Part shown: positions 38,955 to 47,068 of the stretch, piece by piece
Numbering within the stretch: the stretch's first letter is position 1
Layout of the letters: each line of letters opens with the position of its first letter
Origin: Nocardioides kribbensis
Lineage (GTDB): Bacteria; Actinomycetota; Actinomycetes; Propionibacteriales; Nocardioidaceae
Assembly (NCBI RefSeq): GCF_015070375.1
Contig: NZ_JADCLL010000001.1
Span: forward strand, 64,501-128,500
Length of the DNA: 64,000 nucleotides
Reading direction: 5' to 3'
Notes under the pieces: generated by a model
Database searches by the model: none
What the model saw: the letters and a program-made list of their open reading frames with translations, nothing else
Told to the model about the DNA's origin: nothing
Position numbers and translations under genes: made by a program

Positions 38955-39713
38955 TCAGCCGACGGTGACGCTCTCGATGTCGACCGGCGTGGCGGGCGCG
39001 CCGTCGCCGGTGCCGTTGTCGGTGCCCTCGTCGCCGATCTCGGTGAGCAGGTCGAGGCCGGCGTCGTCGATGGTGCCGAAGACGGTGTAGTCCGGCGGCA
39101 GCGGCGACTCCTCGTAGACCATGAAGAACTGCGAGCCACCGGAGTCGGGGTACATCGTCTTGGCCATGGCCAGGGTGCCGGCCGGGTAGGTCTCCTCGCC
39201 GGTCAGCTCGTCGGGGATGGTGTAGCCGGGCCCGCCGGTGCCGGTGCCCGTCGGGTCGCCGCACTGGAGCACGTAGATGCCCTCGGTGGTGAGGCGGTGG
39301 CAGGTGGTGCCGTCGAAGTAGCCCTGCTCGGCGAGGCTGACGAAGGAGTTGACGGTGCAGGGCGCGGCGTCGGCGTCGAGGGTCAGACCGATGTCGCCGG
39401 CGCTGGTCGCGACGTCGGCGCTCACCTCGCCGCTGACGGTGGGGGTCGTCTCGGGCGGGTCGACCTCCTTGGCGGGCTGGCCGTCCTGCGGGTAGTCGCA
39501 GGAGCCCGACCCGGCGGCGGACCCGTCGTCGGAGGGGGAGCCGGAGGCGCTCTCGGAGGTGGCGGGGCTCGCGGCGGAGGTGTCCTCGGCCGTCGGCTCC
39601 TCGTCGGACCCGCAGGCGGCGAGCGAGGTGAGGCAGGCGACGACGGCGACGGCGGCCAGGGGGCGGGTCGCGGCGCGGCGGGCGAGGACACGGGGGGCGG
39701 GTCGGGTGCGCAT
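38955..39713 (-). CDS. Lipoprotein cyclophilin-type peptidyl-prolyl isomerase
   Basis: Predicted 252-aa membrane-anchored folding catalyst outside the cytoplasm. The signal ends in lipobox SLAACGSD (lipidated Cys 34). A Ser/Ala/Asp-rich linker of ~40 residues is followed by a cyclophilin domain: APCTVNSFVSLAEQGYFDGTTCHRL, GPGYTIPDE, GTLAMAKTMYPDSGGSQFFMVY and YTVFGTI. TACGAT ends 7 nt before the ATG (leaderless). Confidence 0.93.
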   Translation of the reverse strand: MRTRPAPRVLARRAATRPLAAVAVVACLTSLAACGSDEEPTAEDTSAASPATSESASGSPSDDGSAAGSGSCDYPQDGQPAKEVDPPETTPTVSGEVSADVATSAGDIGLTLDADAAPCTVNSFVSLAEQGYFDGTTCHRLTTEGIYVLQCGDPTGTGTGGPGYTIPDELTGEETYPAGTLAMAKTMYPDSGGSQFFMVYEESPLPPDYTVFGTIDDAGLDLLTEIGDEGTDNGTGDGAPATPVDIESVTVG

Positions 39714-39765
39714 GGCGCCGATCGTAGGCGCCGGGTGTGAGAGCAGCCTGAGCGGCCCGGCGCGC

Positions 39766-40839
39766 TCAGCCGTTCTGCCCGCGGGCCGTCACCGACCACG
39801 CGCGCAGGCCGCCGGCCTCCTCCACCCACAGGTCGTCGGCCAGGTTGACCGCGGAGCACACGTGGTTGGGCACCACGTCGAGCACCGAGCCGAGTGCGGG
39901 CAGGGCGGCGCCGCCGAGCTCGACGGTCGCGTGGTGCTCGGAGAGGGCGGTGATCCGGGCGCCGGGGTGGTCGAGCAGCCGGCCGAAGCCGGAGGAGTAC
40001 GCCGCTCGGTCGGCACCCAGCGCCTTGCTCCCGGCGTCGAGCACCAGGCGACCGTGCGCGTGGCTGACGACCGTGGCCCGGCAGGTGAGCGCGATGTCGG
40101 CGGGCTCGACGACGCCGAGCTCCCACTGCTGGGCGTCGCCGAAGACGTAGACGCCGGGGCGCAGCTCGTCGACCACGTCGGCGGCACCCGGCACGAGGCT
40201 CGCGGCGAGGGTCGGCGTCGAGCCGCCCGAGACGACGCGCACGTCGATGCCCTCGTCGAGCAGGGCGTCGCGGGCGGTGCGGAGGGCCTCGATCTCGTCG
40301 CGCACGGCCGCGGCGGTGGCGCCCGGGGCGTAGCCGTGGCCGGGGAAAGTGAACACCCCGCGCACGACGAGACCGGCCCGTCGGGCCGCGACGGCGACGT
40401 CCCCGGCCCGGTCCGCCGGCACCCCGGTGCGGTGGTGGCCGGAGTCGACCTCCACGAGCACCTCGACCCCCGACCCGCCGAGGCGGCGCCCGGCGTTGGC
40501 GGCGCCGGCGACGGAGTCCACGCCGATGGCCAGCCGGCAGATCTCGGAGAGGTCGCGCAGGCGGGAGGCGCGGTCGTCGTCGAGCCAGAGGGGATAGGCG
40601 ATGAAGACGTCGGTGCAGCCGTGGCGCGCGAAGACCTCGGCCTCGCCGACGGTGGCGACGGTGATGCCCGCGGCGCCGGAGACCAGCTGCAGCCGGGCGA
40701 TCTCGGCGCTCTTGTGGGTCTTGACGTGCGGGCGCAGCGAGACCTGCAGGCTGCGGGCGCGCTCGGCGGTGCGGCGGACGTTGCGGCGCAGGCGGTCGAG
40801 GTCGACGCGGAGGTGGGGGGTCGGCGGGGCCGACGCCAT
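39766..40839 (-). CDS. PLP enzyme of the D-threonine aldolase/alanine racemase fold
   Basis: Predicted 357-aa type III PLP enzyme. The Schiff-base Lys is in SLRPHVKTHKSAEIARLQL; further marks are GITVATVGEAEVFA, LVEVDSGHHRTGV, and the C-terminal metal-site segment VVPNHVCSAVNLAD. Relatives include low-specificity D-threonine aldolases and D-serine dehydratase-like proteins. The ATG overlaps the stop of the aldo/keto reductase (ATGA), so both are in one operon; the joint pathway is unclear. Confidence 0.87.
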   Translation of the reverse strand: MASAPPTPHLRVDLDRLRRNVRRTAERARSLQVSLRPHVKTHKSAEIARLQLVSGAAGITVATVGEAEVFARHGCTDVFIAYPLWLDDDRASRLRDLSEICRLAIGVDSVAGAANAGRRLGGSGVEVLVEVDSGHHRTGVPADRAGDVAVAARRAGLVVRGVFTFPGHGYAPGATAAAVRDEIEALRTARDALLDEGIDVRVVSGGSTPTLAASLVPGAADVVDELRPGVYVFGDAQQWELGVVEPADIALTCRATVVSHAHGRLVLDAGSKALGADRAAYSSGFGRLLDHPGARITALSEHHATVELGGAALPALGSVLDVVPNHVCSAVNLADDLWVEEAGGLRAWSVTARGQNG

Positions 40840-41681
40840 CACATCTCCTCGTGGGTGTCGGGATCCCCGCCGAAGAGCCGGCCGTCGACCCGAGCGAGGG
40901 CGGAGATGGCGGCGACCTCCGCGTCGGTGAGCTCGAAGCCGAAGAGGTCGAGGTTGGCCCGCTGTCGCTCTGGCGTGGCCGACTTCGGCACCGGCACGGA
41001 GCCCAGCTGCACCTGCCAGCGCAGGATCACCTGACCCGGGGTGACGCCCAGGCGGGCGGCGGGGCCGGTGACGGCCGGCTCGTCGAGGGGGGCGTTGCGC
41101 TTGCCCAGGGGGCTCCACGACTCCGTGCGGATGCCGAGACGCTCGTGCACCGCGCGCATCGCGGCCTGCGGGAAGTGCGGGTGCATCTCGATCTGGTTGA
41201 CCACCGGGGTCACGCCGGTCTCGTCGATGATCCGCGCCAGGTGGGCCTCGGTGAAGTTCGAGACCCCGATCGAGCGCACCAGGCCGTCGCGCTGGAGGTC
41301 GACCAGAGCGCGCCAGGCCTCGGCGTACCGGCCGACGCTGGGGTTGGGCCAGTGGATGAGGTGCAGGTCGATGCGCTCGAGCCCCAGGGCGCGCAGCGAG
41401 CCCCTGACGCTGGCGACCGCCTCGTCGTAGCCGTGGTCGCGACCGGGCAGCTTGCTGGTCACCACCAGGTCGTCACGATCGACCTCGGCCCGCCTGACCG
41501 CCTCGCCGACCGCGGCCTCGTTGCCGTAGTTGACCGCGGTGTCGAGCAGGCGGTAGCCCGCCGCGATCGCCGACCCGACGGCCTCGACGCACGCGTCGTC
41601 GCGCAGCGGGTAGGTGCCGAAGCCGACGGCCGGGAGGGTCGTGCCGTCGAGCAGGTCGTGGGTCGGGATCGCAGGTGCCAT
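40839..41681 (-). CDS. Aldo/keto reductase
   Basis: Predicted 280-aa NADPH-dependent reductase with the AKR tetrad: Asp in GYRLLDTAVNYGNE, the Tyr in NYGNE, Lys in VTSKLPGRDHG and His in LHLIHWPNP. Cofactor segment: VPKSATPERQRANLDLFGFELT. It is close to 2,5-diketo-D-gluconate reductase-like AKR5 enzymes. ATG 41681 is chosen, not the TTG 9 nt upstream, because TAGGTT ends 7 nt before it. Coupled to the PLP enzyme downstream. Confidence 0.92.
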   Translation of the reverse strand: MAPAIPTHDLLDGTTLPAVGFGTYPLRDDACVEAVGSAIAAGYRLLDTAVNYGNEAAVGEAVRRAEVDRDDLVVTSKLPGRDHGYDEAVASVRGSLRALGLERIDLHLIHWPNPSVGRYAEAWRALVDLQRDGLVRSIGVSNFTEAHLARIIDETGVTPVVNQIEMHPHFPQAAMRAVHERLGIRTESWSPLGKRNAPLDEPAVTGPAARLGVTPGQVILRWQVQLGSVPVPKSATPERQRANLDLFGFELTDAEVAAISALARVDGRLFGGDPDTHEEM

Positions 41682-41749
41682 GGGCTCCAACCTAGTCTCG
41701 TGGCGCCCGTCACCCGGGCCCCTGGGCCGAGGCCCGGCCCCGGGGCGGG

Positions 41750-42208
41750 TCAGGGAGCCTGGGGTCCGCGGTCGTCGGGAGCGGCCTCGTGGTGGCGTCG
41801 TCCGCGGGTGCGCTCCGACTCCTTCATCTCGGCCTCGAAGAGGTGTCGACGCCCACCGACGAGCTCCTCGCGGGCGGTGCGCTCGAGGTCGCGGAAGACC
41901 GACCAGTAGGTGTCGTCGTACTCCTCCATGATCTGGAAGGTCCAGCGGCCCTCGATCACGTTGCGGCCCACGAGCTCACGCTCGATCCGGTCGGCCAGCT
42001 CGGCGTGCCCGGCCTCGCGCAGCTGCTCGACACCCTCGCCGAGGGTCAGGTCGGCGGTGCCGGAGAGCCGGTGGAAGGTGTAGAGGTGACCGCGCGCCAC
42101 CTCGACGGCCTCCAGGGCCTCGGAGATCTTGCCGAGGGCCTCGACGGTGGCGTCACTGACGCCGTCGGGACGCCGGTGCTCGGCGACGGGGCCGTCGCCG
42201 GACCCCAC
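41750..42208 (-). CDS. Conserved hypothetical protein (152 aa)
   Basis: Helical cytoplasmic protein without membrane segments. Visible parts: VEALGKISEALEAVEVARGHLYTFHRLSG, then LTLGEGVEQLREAGHAELADRIERELVG and IEGRWTFQIMEEYDDTYWSVFRDLERTAREEL, ending in a basic/His tail. I know similar actinobacterial proteins but no function. The GTG start at 42208 follows the 74-aa gene by 17 bp, so the two are probably co-transcribed. Confidence 0.75.
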   Translation of the reverse strand: MGSGDGPVAEHRRPDGVSDATVEALGKISEALEAVEVARGHLYTFHRLSGTADLTLGEGVEQLREAGHAELADRIERELVGRNVIEGRWTFQIMEEYDDTYWSVFRDLERTAREELVGGRRHLFEAEMKESERTRGRRHHEAAPDDRGPQAP

Positions 42209-42225
42209 CTCGGGCGCAGCGCCGG

Positions 42226-42450
42226 TCAGGACAGCACCGACGCGGCCTGCACCGGCCCGTCGCCCTCCTCCGCGGACTCGATCGCCTCGGCCAGGGCCGT
42301 GACGTCGGCGTCGGGCAGGTCGAGGCCCGCCTCGCCGAGGCCCTTGCGCAGCTCGGCCTCGACGGTGCCCTCGGGGGCCGACTCCTGGTAGGAGGTCACG
42401 CGGTCGACGACGGCCTGGACGGCCTCGGTCTTCTCGTTGCTCTCGGTCAT
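42226..42450 (-). CDS. Small acidic hypothetical protein (74 aa)
   Basis: Begins MTESNEKTEAVQAVVDRVTS and continues with GTVEAELRKGLGEAGLDLPD and VTALAEAIESAEEGDG. Strongly acidic and helical, no cysteine or membrane segment. It may act with the 152-aa protein coded just downstream. Function unknown. It has a possible -10 TAGTTT 12 nt upstream of its ATG (minus strand). Confidence 0.65.
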   Translation of the reverse strand: MTESNEKTEAVQAVVDRVTSYQESAPEGTVEAELRKGLGEAGLDLPDADVTALAEAIESAEEGDGPVQAASVLS

Positions 42451-42519
42451 GGGTCGAAACTAGGCGCCGAGCAGCGGCGGCGGCCCCACCCCTACGGGGG
42501 TCGGTGCCGGGCGGTCTCC

Positions 42520-43623
42520 TCAGGAGGCGAAGGCGCCCACGCCGGCCCGGAAGGCGTCGTGGGAGGCCTGGCTGCTGGTGATGCGCCAGTCGGCCTCCTT
42601 CTGGAAGTGGAACCAGGTCAGCCCGCGCACCTCACGGTGCTGGTCGAGGTAGGCCCACATGTCACGGATCCAGCCGGCCTTGTCGCCCACGCCCTCGGGG
42701 CAGCCGACCTCGCCGATGAAGACGGGCTTGGCCGTCAGCGAGGTGAGCTGGGCGAGGCCGGGCCCGAAGACCTCCCCGAAGGACTGCCAGGAGGTGGAGG
42801 GGATGAGGCCGGCCCAGTTGTAGCCGTCGAGGCCGACCCGGTCGACCCACCGGTCGCCGGGGTAGAGCCCGGGGAGCGCCACCGACCCGGGGAAGGGCAC
42901 GTTGGGGGTCCAGGTCCAGATCGCGTTGGTCGCCCCGACCGAGCGGAAGATGCCGACCACCCGGCGCCAGGCCGCGACGTAGTCGCCGGAGGTGTTGCCG
43001 TTGACGCCCTCCGACCAGGGGTACCAGCTGCCGTTCATCTCGTGGGCGAAGCGGAAGGCGACCGGAGCGCCGTACGCCTTGACCTGCTGAGCCCAGCGCG
43101 TGACGTAGGCGTCGAAGGCGCCGCCGGCGATGCGGTCGAGGGAGTAGGCGGGCTGGTCGGGCGTGCCGACAGCGGGGTCCCAGGGCTCCCAGGTGACCTC
43201 CGGCACCGCACCGGTCGAGGCGACCCGGCGGGCGTCGGCGGTGGGGAAGTCGGCGGCGTAGTGCCACGAGGAGTAGAAGGTGAGCTGGGTGGCGCGCCGG
43301 CCGAGGCTGGAGGCGAGGGCGTCGGCCTCCGACAGCTCCGTGGGGGCGCCGGGGACGGCGAGGCCGAAGACACGGGCCGGCAGGGTCTTCGCCCGGGCCT
43401 TGCGGGTCGTGCGCGACACACGGTCGAGGGCGGTGGTCACGGGCTTGTCGACGGTGTCCGCCGCCAGCGGACCGGCTGCGCTCGCCGCGGCGGCCGGGGC
43501 CGGTGCCGCGTCGGCGACGGCCGGCAGCGCGCCGACGCCCAGGGTGGTGACGGCGGCGAGTGCGGTCGCCACGAGGGCGCGACGCAGCCCGCGGCGGGGC
43601 GGGAGGGGGTGCAGGTGCGACAT
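42520..43623 (-). CDS. Secreted GH26-like glycoside hydrolase
   Basis: Predicted 367-aa exported enzyme. The signal peptide (RRALVATALAAVTTLGVGALPAVADAAPA) is followed by an Ala-rich linker and a GH26-type TIM barrel. Candidate acid/base Glu lies in VAFRFAHEMNGSWYPW and nucleophile Glu in KPVFIGEVGCPEG; also DRVGLDGYNWAG and GLTWFHFQKEADWRI. GH26 enzymes cut beta-mannans and mixed-link glucans; the substrate here is not known. GAGGT lies 6 nt before the ATG. The gene is monocistronic with a ~340-bp upstream gap. Confidence 0.87.
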   Translation of the reverse strand: MSHLHPLPPRRGLRRALVATALAAVTTLGVGALPAVADAAPAPAAAASAAGPLAADTVDKPVTTALDRVSRTTRKARAKTLPARVFGLAVPGAPTELSEADALASSLGRRATQLTFYSSWHYAADFPTADARRVASTGAVPEVTWEPWDPAVGTPDQPAYSLDRIAGGAFDAYVTRWAQQVKAYGAPVAFRFAHEMNGSWYPWSEGVNGNTSGDYVAAWRRVVGIFRSVGATNAIWTWTPNVPFPGSVALPGLYPGDRWVDRVGLDGYNWAGLIPSTSWQSFGEVFGPGLAQLTSLTAKPVFIGEVGCPEGVGDKAGWIRDMWAYLDQHREVRGLTWFHFQKEADWRITSSQASHDAFRAGVGAFAS

Positions 43624-43963
43624 GGCAGACCTCGGGGGCGGTCGTGGTCGCGGGCGATGGGTGGTCGCGCGCGGGTGGGGTGGGGTGCCGGCGGTGCCGT
43701 ACGCCGGCTCGGGGAAGCCGGTGCCGTGCGGGCCGGTGTCGTGCGGGGGAGAGCCGGCGGGGCGCGTTCCGTGGGGGACGGGTCGCCCCACCAGGATCGC
43801 ACCCCTCGCCCCGGTCCGGGTGCCGCTCACCCCGGCAGGGGGGCAGTGGTCCAGACCCCCGGGGGCCGACGGTGTGACCTGCACGACGAACGACCCCCGA
43901 TCCCTCAGGTCGAGGGGTCGGGGGTCGATGTCACGCTGATCCGGGTCGCGCGGACCTGTTCCG
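43624..43963. other. 340-bp intergenic region
   Basis: It lies between the GH26-like gene and the end of the Asp23/AmaP operon, both on the minus strand. It holds the terminator of that operon (43891-43927) and must contain the GH26 promoter; no coding frame in it looks real. Confidence 0.5.
43891..43927 (-). terminator. Hairpin terminator of the Asp23/AmaP operon
   Basis: Sixteen-bp arms (CGACCCCCGATCCCTC against GAGGGGTCGGGGGTCG, one wobble) with a 5-nt loop, 36 bp past the last operon gene. Confidence 0.75.
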
Positions 43964-44542
43964 CTACTGCACCCGCACCCGGTCGGTGCGCTCACGTCGG
44001 GTGGCCTTGGGGCTGTCGAGCACGACCCGCACCGCCACGTCGCCCGCCGGGAAGGCCTGCTCCACCTCGCGGGTCACGGTGGTGACGGCGTCGCGCAGCT
44101 CGTGCACCTCGGCGGTCTGCTCGACGCGGCCCCTCAGCTCGACCACGGTCGAGCCCCGGTGGGTGCGAGCGGTGCCCGACAGGCCCGTGACCGGCGCGAG
44201 GGACTCCAGGCGCGCGGCGGTCGCGTGGGCCAGCGAGCGGAGGTCGACCTCGAGGCGACCCTCGGGGCCGCTCGCCGGGAGCCGGAGAACCGGGACCGAC
44301 GCCGGCCTGAGGTGGGCCAGGACCCAGGCCAGGCCGAGCAGGCCGAGCAGGACCCCCACGACGGCCGAGGCCCACGGCCACCAGCTGGTGGCCAGGACGT
44401 CGTCGACGGGGGCGGTGTCGAGGGTGTCGCCCCACGACAGCACCCACCCGAAGCGCCAGTCGAGGAGGGCCAGCGACACGGCGACGAGCACCAGCCCGAC
44501 GAGGGCGACCATGAGGCGGTCGGTCTTCGTGGGCGCGGTCAT
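43964..44542 (-). CDS. AmaP-like membrane-anchor protein of the alkaline-shock family
   Basis: Predicted 192-aa protein with two N-terminal transmembrane helices (RLMVALVGLVLVAVSLALLDW; WWPWASAVVGVLLGLLGLAWVLAHL) and a C-terminal domain resembling Asp23 (HATAARLESLAPVTGLSG, VVELRGRVEQTAEVHELRDAVTTV). In Staphylococcus, AmaP anchors Asp23 to the membrane. The same topology and operon context suggest that role here. ATG overlaps the upstream stop (ATGA). Last gene before the terminator. Confidence 0.75.
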   Translation of the reverse strand: MTAPTKTDRLMVALVGLVLVAVSLALLDWRFGWVLSWGDTLDTAPVDDVLATSWWPWASAVVGVLLGLLGLAWVLAHLRPASVPVLRLPASGPEGRLEVDLRSLAHATAARLESLAPVTGLSGTARTHRGSTVVELRGRVEQTAEVHELRDAVTTVTREVEQAFPAGDVAVRVVLDSPKATRRERTDRVRVQ

Positions 44543-45066
44543 CGCGGTGCCTCCTGGGCGTGGACGGAGATGCGGGCGGGGGAGAAGCCGTCGAGATCGG
44601 CGGCGATGCTCTCGCGCACACCGGCGACGGTCTGGTCGGTGTCGCGCGGCGCGACCACCTCGACGCGCACGCGGTGACGGCGGGAGACCGTGGCGCTGGC
44701 GCCGACGACACCGCTGCTGCGGTCGGCTCGCCGGCGTGCCAGGGCGGCCACGGCGTGTGCCGAGACCCAGAGGTCGCCGTCGGCGGTGGCCGGCAGGTGT
44801 GTGACCGGGGCGGGCTTGAGGGCCAGCACGAGCAGCACCAGCCCGACGAGACCGGTCACCGCGGCGGCCACCACGACCGCGGTCGTGGCGCCGAGTCCGT
44901 CGAGGCCGTCCACGGCGTCGCGCAGCCAGGGGCTGCCGCCGGTCCAGCCCTGGGCGACGGCGAGGTCGCGCACGGTGACGACAGCCAGCGCGACGAGCGC
45001 CAGCGCGAGCAGCAGGGCCACGGGCACGACGGCCGGGCGGCCCCGGGGCGGGTTGCGTCGGCTCAC
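44539..45066 (-). CDS. DUF6286-type membrane protein
   Basis: Predicted 175-aa protein with two membrane helices (VVPVALLLALALVALAVVTV; ATTAVVVAAAVTGLVGLVLLVLAL) and a soluble end (HAVAALARRRADRSSGV, RVRVEVVAPRDTDQTVAGVRES) that resembles the soluble end of the next protein. DUF6286 proteins accompany Asp23 genes in actinobacteria; function unknown. GTG start overlaps the previous stop (GTGA). Confidence 0.75.
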   Translation of the reverse strand: MSRRNPPRGRPAVVPVALLLALALVALAVVTVRDLAVAQGWTGGSPWLRDAVDGLDGLGATTAVVVAAAVTGLVGLVLLVLALKPAPVTHLPATADGDLWVSAHAVAALARRRADRSSGVVGASATVSRRHRVRVEVVAPRDTDQTVAGVRESIAADLDGFSPARISVHAQEAPR

Positions 45067-45482
45067 TGGACCCGCCCCCCTCGCCCGTGCCCGTGGTCGT
45101 CGGCGGGCTCGGGGTCGACGAGGTGCACGGTGACGTCCACCGTCGTGATGTCGATCCCGCTGATGCGGGCGGTCTCGCGCTGCACCGTGGCCCGCACGCC
45201 CTCGGCGATGTCCGAGACGGCGCAGGGCCACACGGCAGCGACGTCCACCTCGACGCGGGCCCGTGCCCCGTGGACGGTGACGGTGGCCTGCGGCGAGCCG
45301 GATCCGGTGAGGCGACCCAGGGCCGATCCCACCGACGACCCCAGGGCGGAGCCCATCGCCGGGCGGCGCGACACGGTGCCGGGCGCCTCGAGCGCCGCGC
45401 GCTCCACGACGTGCTGGAGGGCGCGCGTGCGCACGTCGAGGCGACCCCGGTCCTCCGGGGGCGCGAGGGCGGGCTCAGCCAC
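45063..45482 (-). CDS. Asp23/Gls24-family envelope stress protein (second copy)
   Basis: Predicted 139-aa cytoplasmic protein. The Asp23 core is VRTRALQHVVERAALEAPG, VTVHGARARVEVDVAAVWPC and ISGIDITTVDVTVHLVDPEP. Asp23 proteins form a layer at the membrane and respond to envelope stress. GTG 45482 is chosen because it overlaps the stop of the small membrane protein gene; longer frames read back into that gene. Its C-terminus is Gly/His-rich. Confidence 0.8.
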   Translation of the reverse strand: MAEPALAPPEDRGRLDVRTRALQHVVERAALEAPGTVSRRPAMGSALGSSVGSALGRLTGSGSPQATVTVHGARARVEVDVAAVWPCAVSDIAEGVRATVQRETARISGIDITTVDVTVHLVDPEPADDHGHGRGGRVQ

Positions 45483-45651
45483 GACGGCCCCGCACCAGCG
45501 CGCCCAGGTCGAGCTCGCCGTCGACGTGGCCGCCGATGAGGTAGCCGGCTCCGCCCAGCACGACGCCGAGCAGCAGGCCGAGCAGGCCACCGACGACGAT
45601 GGCGATCGCCAGCAGCAGTCCGGCGATGAGGCCGATGGTGGAGGTGGTCAT
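45475..45651 (-). CDS. Small membrane protein (DUF2273-like, 58 aa)
   Basis: Starts MTTSTIGLIAGLLLAIAIVV and runs through a second Gly-rich hydrophobic segment (GLLLGVVLGGAGYLIGGHVDG) to a GELDLGALVRGRRG tail. DUF2273-like small proteins are regular partners of Asp23 genes. AAGGAGA lies 7 nt before the ATG. The 3' end overlaps the next Asp23 gene by 8 nt. Confidence 0.8.
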   Translation of the reverse strand: MTTSTIGLIAGLLLAIAIVVGGLLGLLLGVVLGGAGYLIGGHVDGELDLGALVRGRRG

Positions 45652-45664
45652 GGTGGTGTCTCCT

Positions 45665-46033
45665 TCAGAGTTGGCCGTAGCGGCGAGAGCCGGGCAACGA
45701 CCGTGGGATGCGGCGTCTGACGTCGCCCACGAGCCGGCGGCTCGTGGTGCGCACTGCTCGTCTGGCCCGCGACGCCGCGGTCGAGGTGACGGTGATGGTG
45801 GGGGCGGACGCCGGGCCGGCGGCCGGGCCGTCCCCCCACGGCCCGACCCCGGCGGTCGGGGTGCCTCCTGCGGTGCGACCCGCTGTGCCCCCTGTGGTCC
45901 CTGCCGCCCGCGCCGCCTCGAGGGCGTCGAGCGATCGCATGACCGCGACGAAGGTCGCCGCGTCCCCACCCACGTCGGGGTGGTGACGGCGGGCGGCCTC
46001 GCGGCGCAGGGAGCGCAGGTCGGGGTCGCTCAT
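45665..46033 (-). CDS. J-domain-like protein (truncated HPD type)
   Basis: Predicted 122-aa protein. Residues ~5-40 read LRSLRREAARRHHPDVGGDA, then TFVAVMRSLDALEAARAA: helix II, the HPD loop and helix III of a DnaJ domain, without the usual helix I before it. The rest is a Gly/Thr/Pro linker and a basic C-terminus (SRARRAVRTTSRRLVGDVRRR). HPD is the Hsp70-stimulating motif, so it may recruit DnaK to the Asp23 layer; that is inference. ATG overlaps the stop of the preceding gene. Confidence 0.7.
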   Translation of the reverse strand: MSDPDLRSLRREAARRHHPDVGGDAATFVAVMRSLDALEAARAAGTTGGTAGRTAGGTPTAGVGPWGDGPAAGPASAPTITVTSTAASRARRAVRTTSRRLVGDVRRRIPRSLPGSRRYGQL

Positions 46034-46377
46034 CGGGGCGCGCCGCCCGGGGGCTCGACGTCCTCGACGACGACGTGGACCGGTCCGGGCACGAGGGGAC
46101 GGACCACCTCGCGCACGGCGGCCGTGGTCGTCGCCACGGCGGCGCCCCACGTCAGCACGACGTGGACCGAGGCCCCGGGCTCCAGCAGCTTCACGCCGGA
46201 GACCCGGCGCCCGGGCAGGTAGGTCGCGACCTCGCCGAGCACGCCGCCGTGCAGGTCGGCCACCCCGGGCACGGCCAAGACGGCCGCGGCGACGAGGTCG
46301 ACCTGCTCCGGGGCGTCGTCGGACGACCCGGCCGGGTCCCGGTCGGTGACGCCGAGGTCCTCGGGCTGCTCGGTCAC
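46030..46377 (-). CDS. Asp23-like small protein (115 aa)
   Basis: Predicted cytoplasmic protein with an acidic N-terminus (~25 residues) and one compact alpha/beta domain: VDLVAAAVLAVPGVADLHGG, VSGVKLLEPGASVHVVLTWG and VREVVRPLVPGPVHVVVEDV. The pattern VPGVADLHGG...V.V...W.A...TT...V matches the Asp23 fold although identity is low. The GTG start is 4 nt after the stop of the first Asp23 gene. Confidence 0.7.
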   Translation of the reverse strand: MTEQPEDLGVTDRDPAGSSDDAPEQVDLVAAAVLAVPGVADLHGGVLGEVATYLPGRRVSGVKLLEPGASVHVVLTWGAAVATTTAAVREVVRPLVPGPVHVVVEDVEPPGGAPR

Positions 46378-46381
46378 GCGC

Positions 46382-46855
46382 TCACTCGACCCGCGGGGCG
46401 CTGGAGGCCGAGGTGTCGGCGTCGTCCGACCCGTCGTCGAGGAAGATGTCGTGCACGGTGATGTTGACCTCCGTCACCTCCAGCCCGGTCATGCGCTCGA
46501 CCGAGCCGATGACGTTGCGGCGCACGGCCTGGGCGAGGTCGGCGATGGAGACGCCGTACTCGGCGACGAGGTCGAGGTCGACGGCGGCCTGCCGCTCGCC
46601 CACCTCCACGGCGACGCCCTGGCTGAGGTTGGTGCGCGAGCCGGGGATGCGGTCGCGCAGGGCGCCGACGGCGCGGGCGGTGCCGCCGCCGAGGGCGTGC
46701 ACGCCGCTGATGTCGCGTGCGGCGATGCCGGCGATCTTGGAGACGACGGCGTCGGCGATCGAGGTGCGGCCCTGCTCGCTGGCGAGCGCGCCGGTGCCGC
46801 GGGTGGCGACGTCGGTGGTCGTGGTGGCGGTGGTCTCGGGCTTCTTCTCGGTCAT
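46382..46855 (-). CDS. Asp23/Gls24-family envelope stress protein (first copy)
   Basis: Predicted 157-aa Asp23 protein and first gene of the leftward operon. Core marks: GRTSIADAVVSKIAGIAARDISGVHALGG, then VAVEVGERQAAVDLDLVAEYGVSI and VERMTGLEVTEVNITVHDIFLDD. AGAGAGG lies before the ATG. It is ~210 bp from the divergent ECF sigma gene, whose product may transcribe it. Confidence 0.9.
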   Translation of the reverse strand: MTEKKPETTATTTTDVATRGTGALASEQGRTSIADAVVSKIAGIAARDISGVHALGGGTARAVGALRDRIPGSRTNLSQGVAVEVGERQAAVDLDLVAEYGVSIADLAQAVRRNVIGSVERMTGLEVTEVNITVHDIFLDDGSDDADTSASSAPRVE

Positions 46856-47068
46856 GGGTGAACCTCTCTGTTCCCTGGTCGTCGTGCTGCGCGGGTGGTG
46901 TCCCCGCGCTGACGGTGCACGCACGTCGTGCGTCTGACACCAGGTAGTCGTGCCGTCCTCCCCGATCGTCACGGATCTGGTGGTGTGATGTGGAGCACGC
47001 GGTCGCCGCGAGGAGTGGGGACCACTGGGGTGGGGAGGTCGGTGGGCCTGCCTGGACAGGATGGAGCC

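Noticed and set aside
46868..46880. GGGAAC on the minus strand as a -35 ECF motif for the Asp23 operon
   Set aside because: It is only about 20 nt from the start codon, too close for a -35 element with room for a -10 and the ribosome-binding site.
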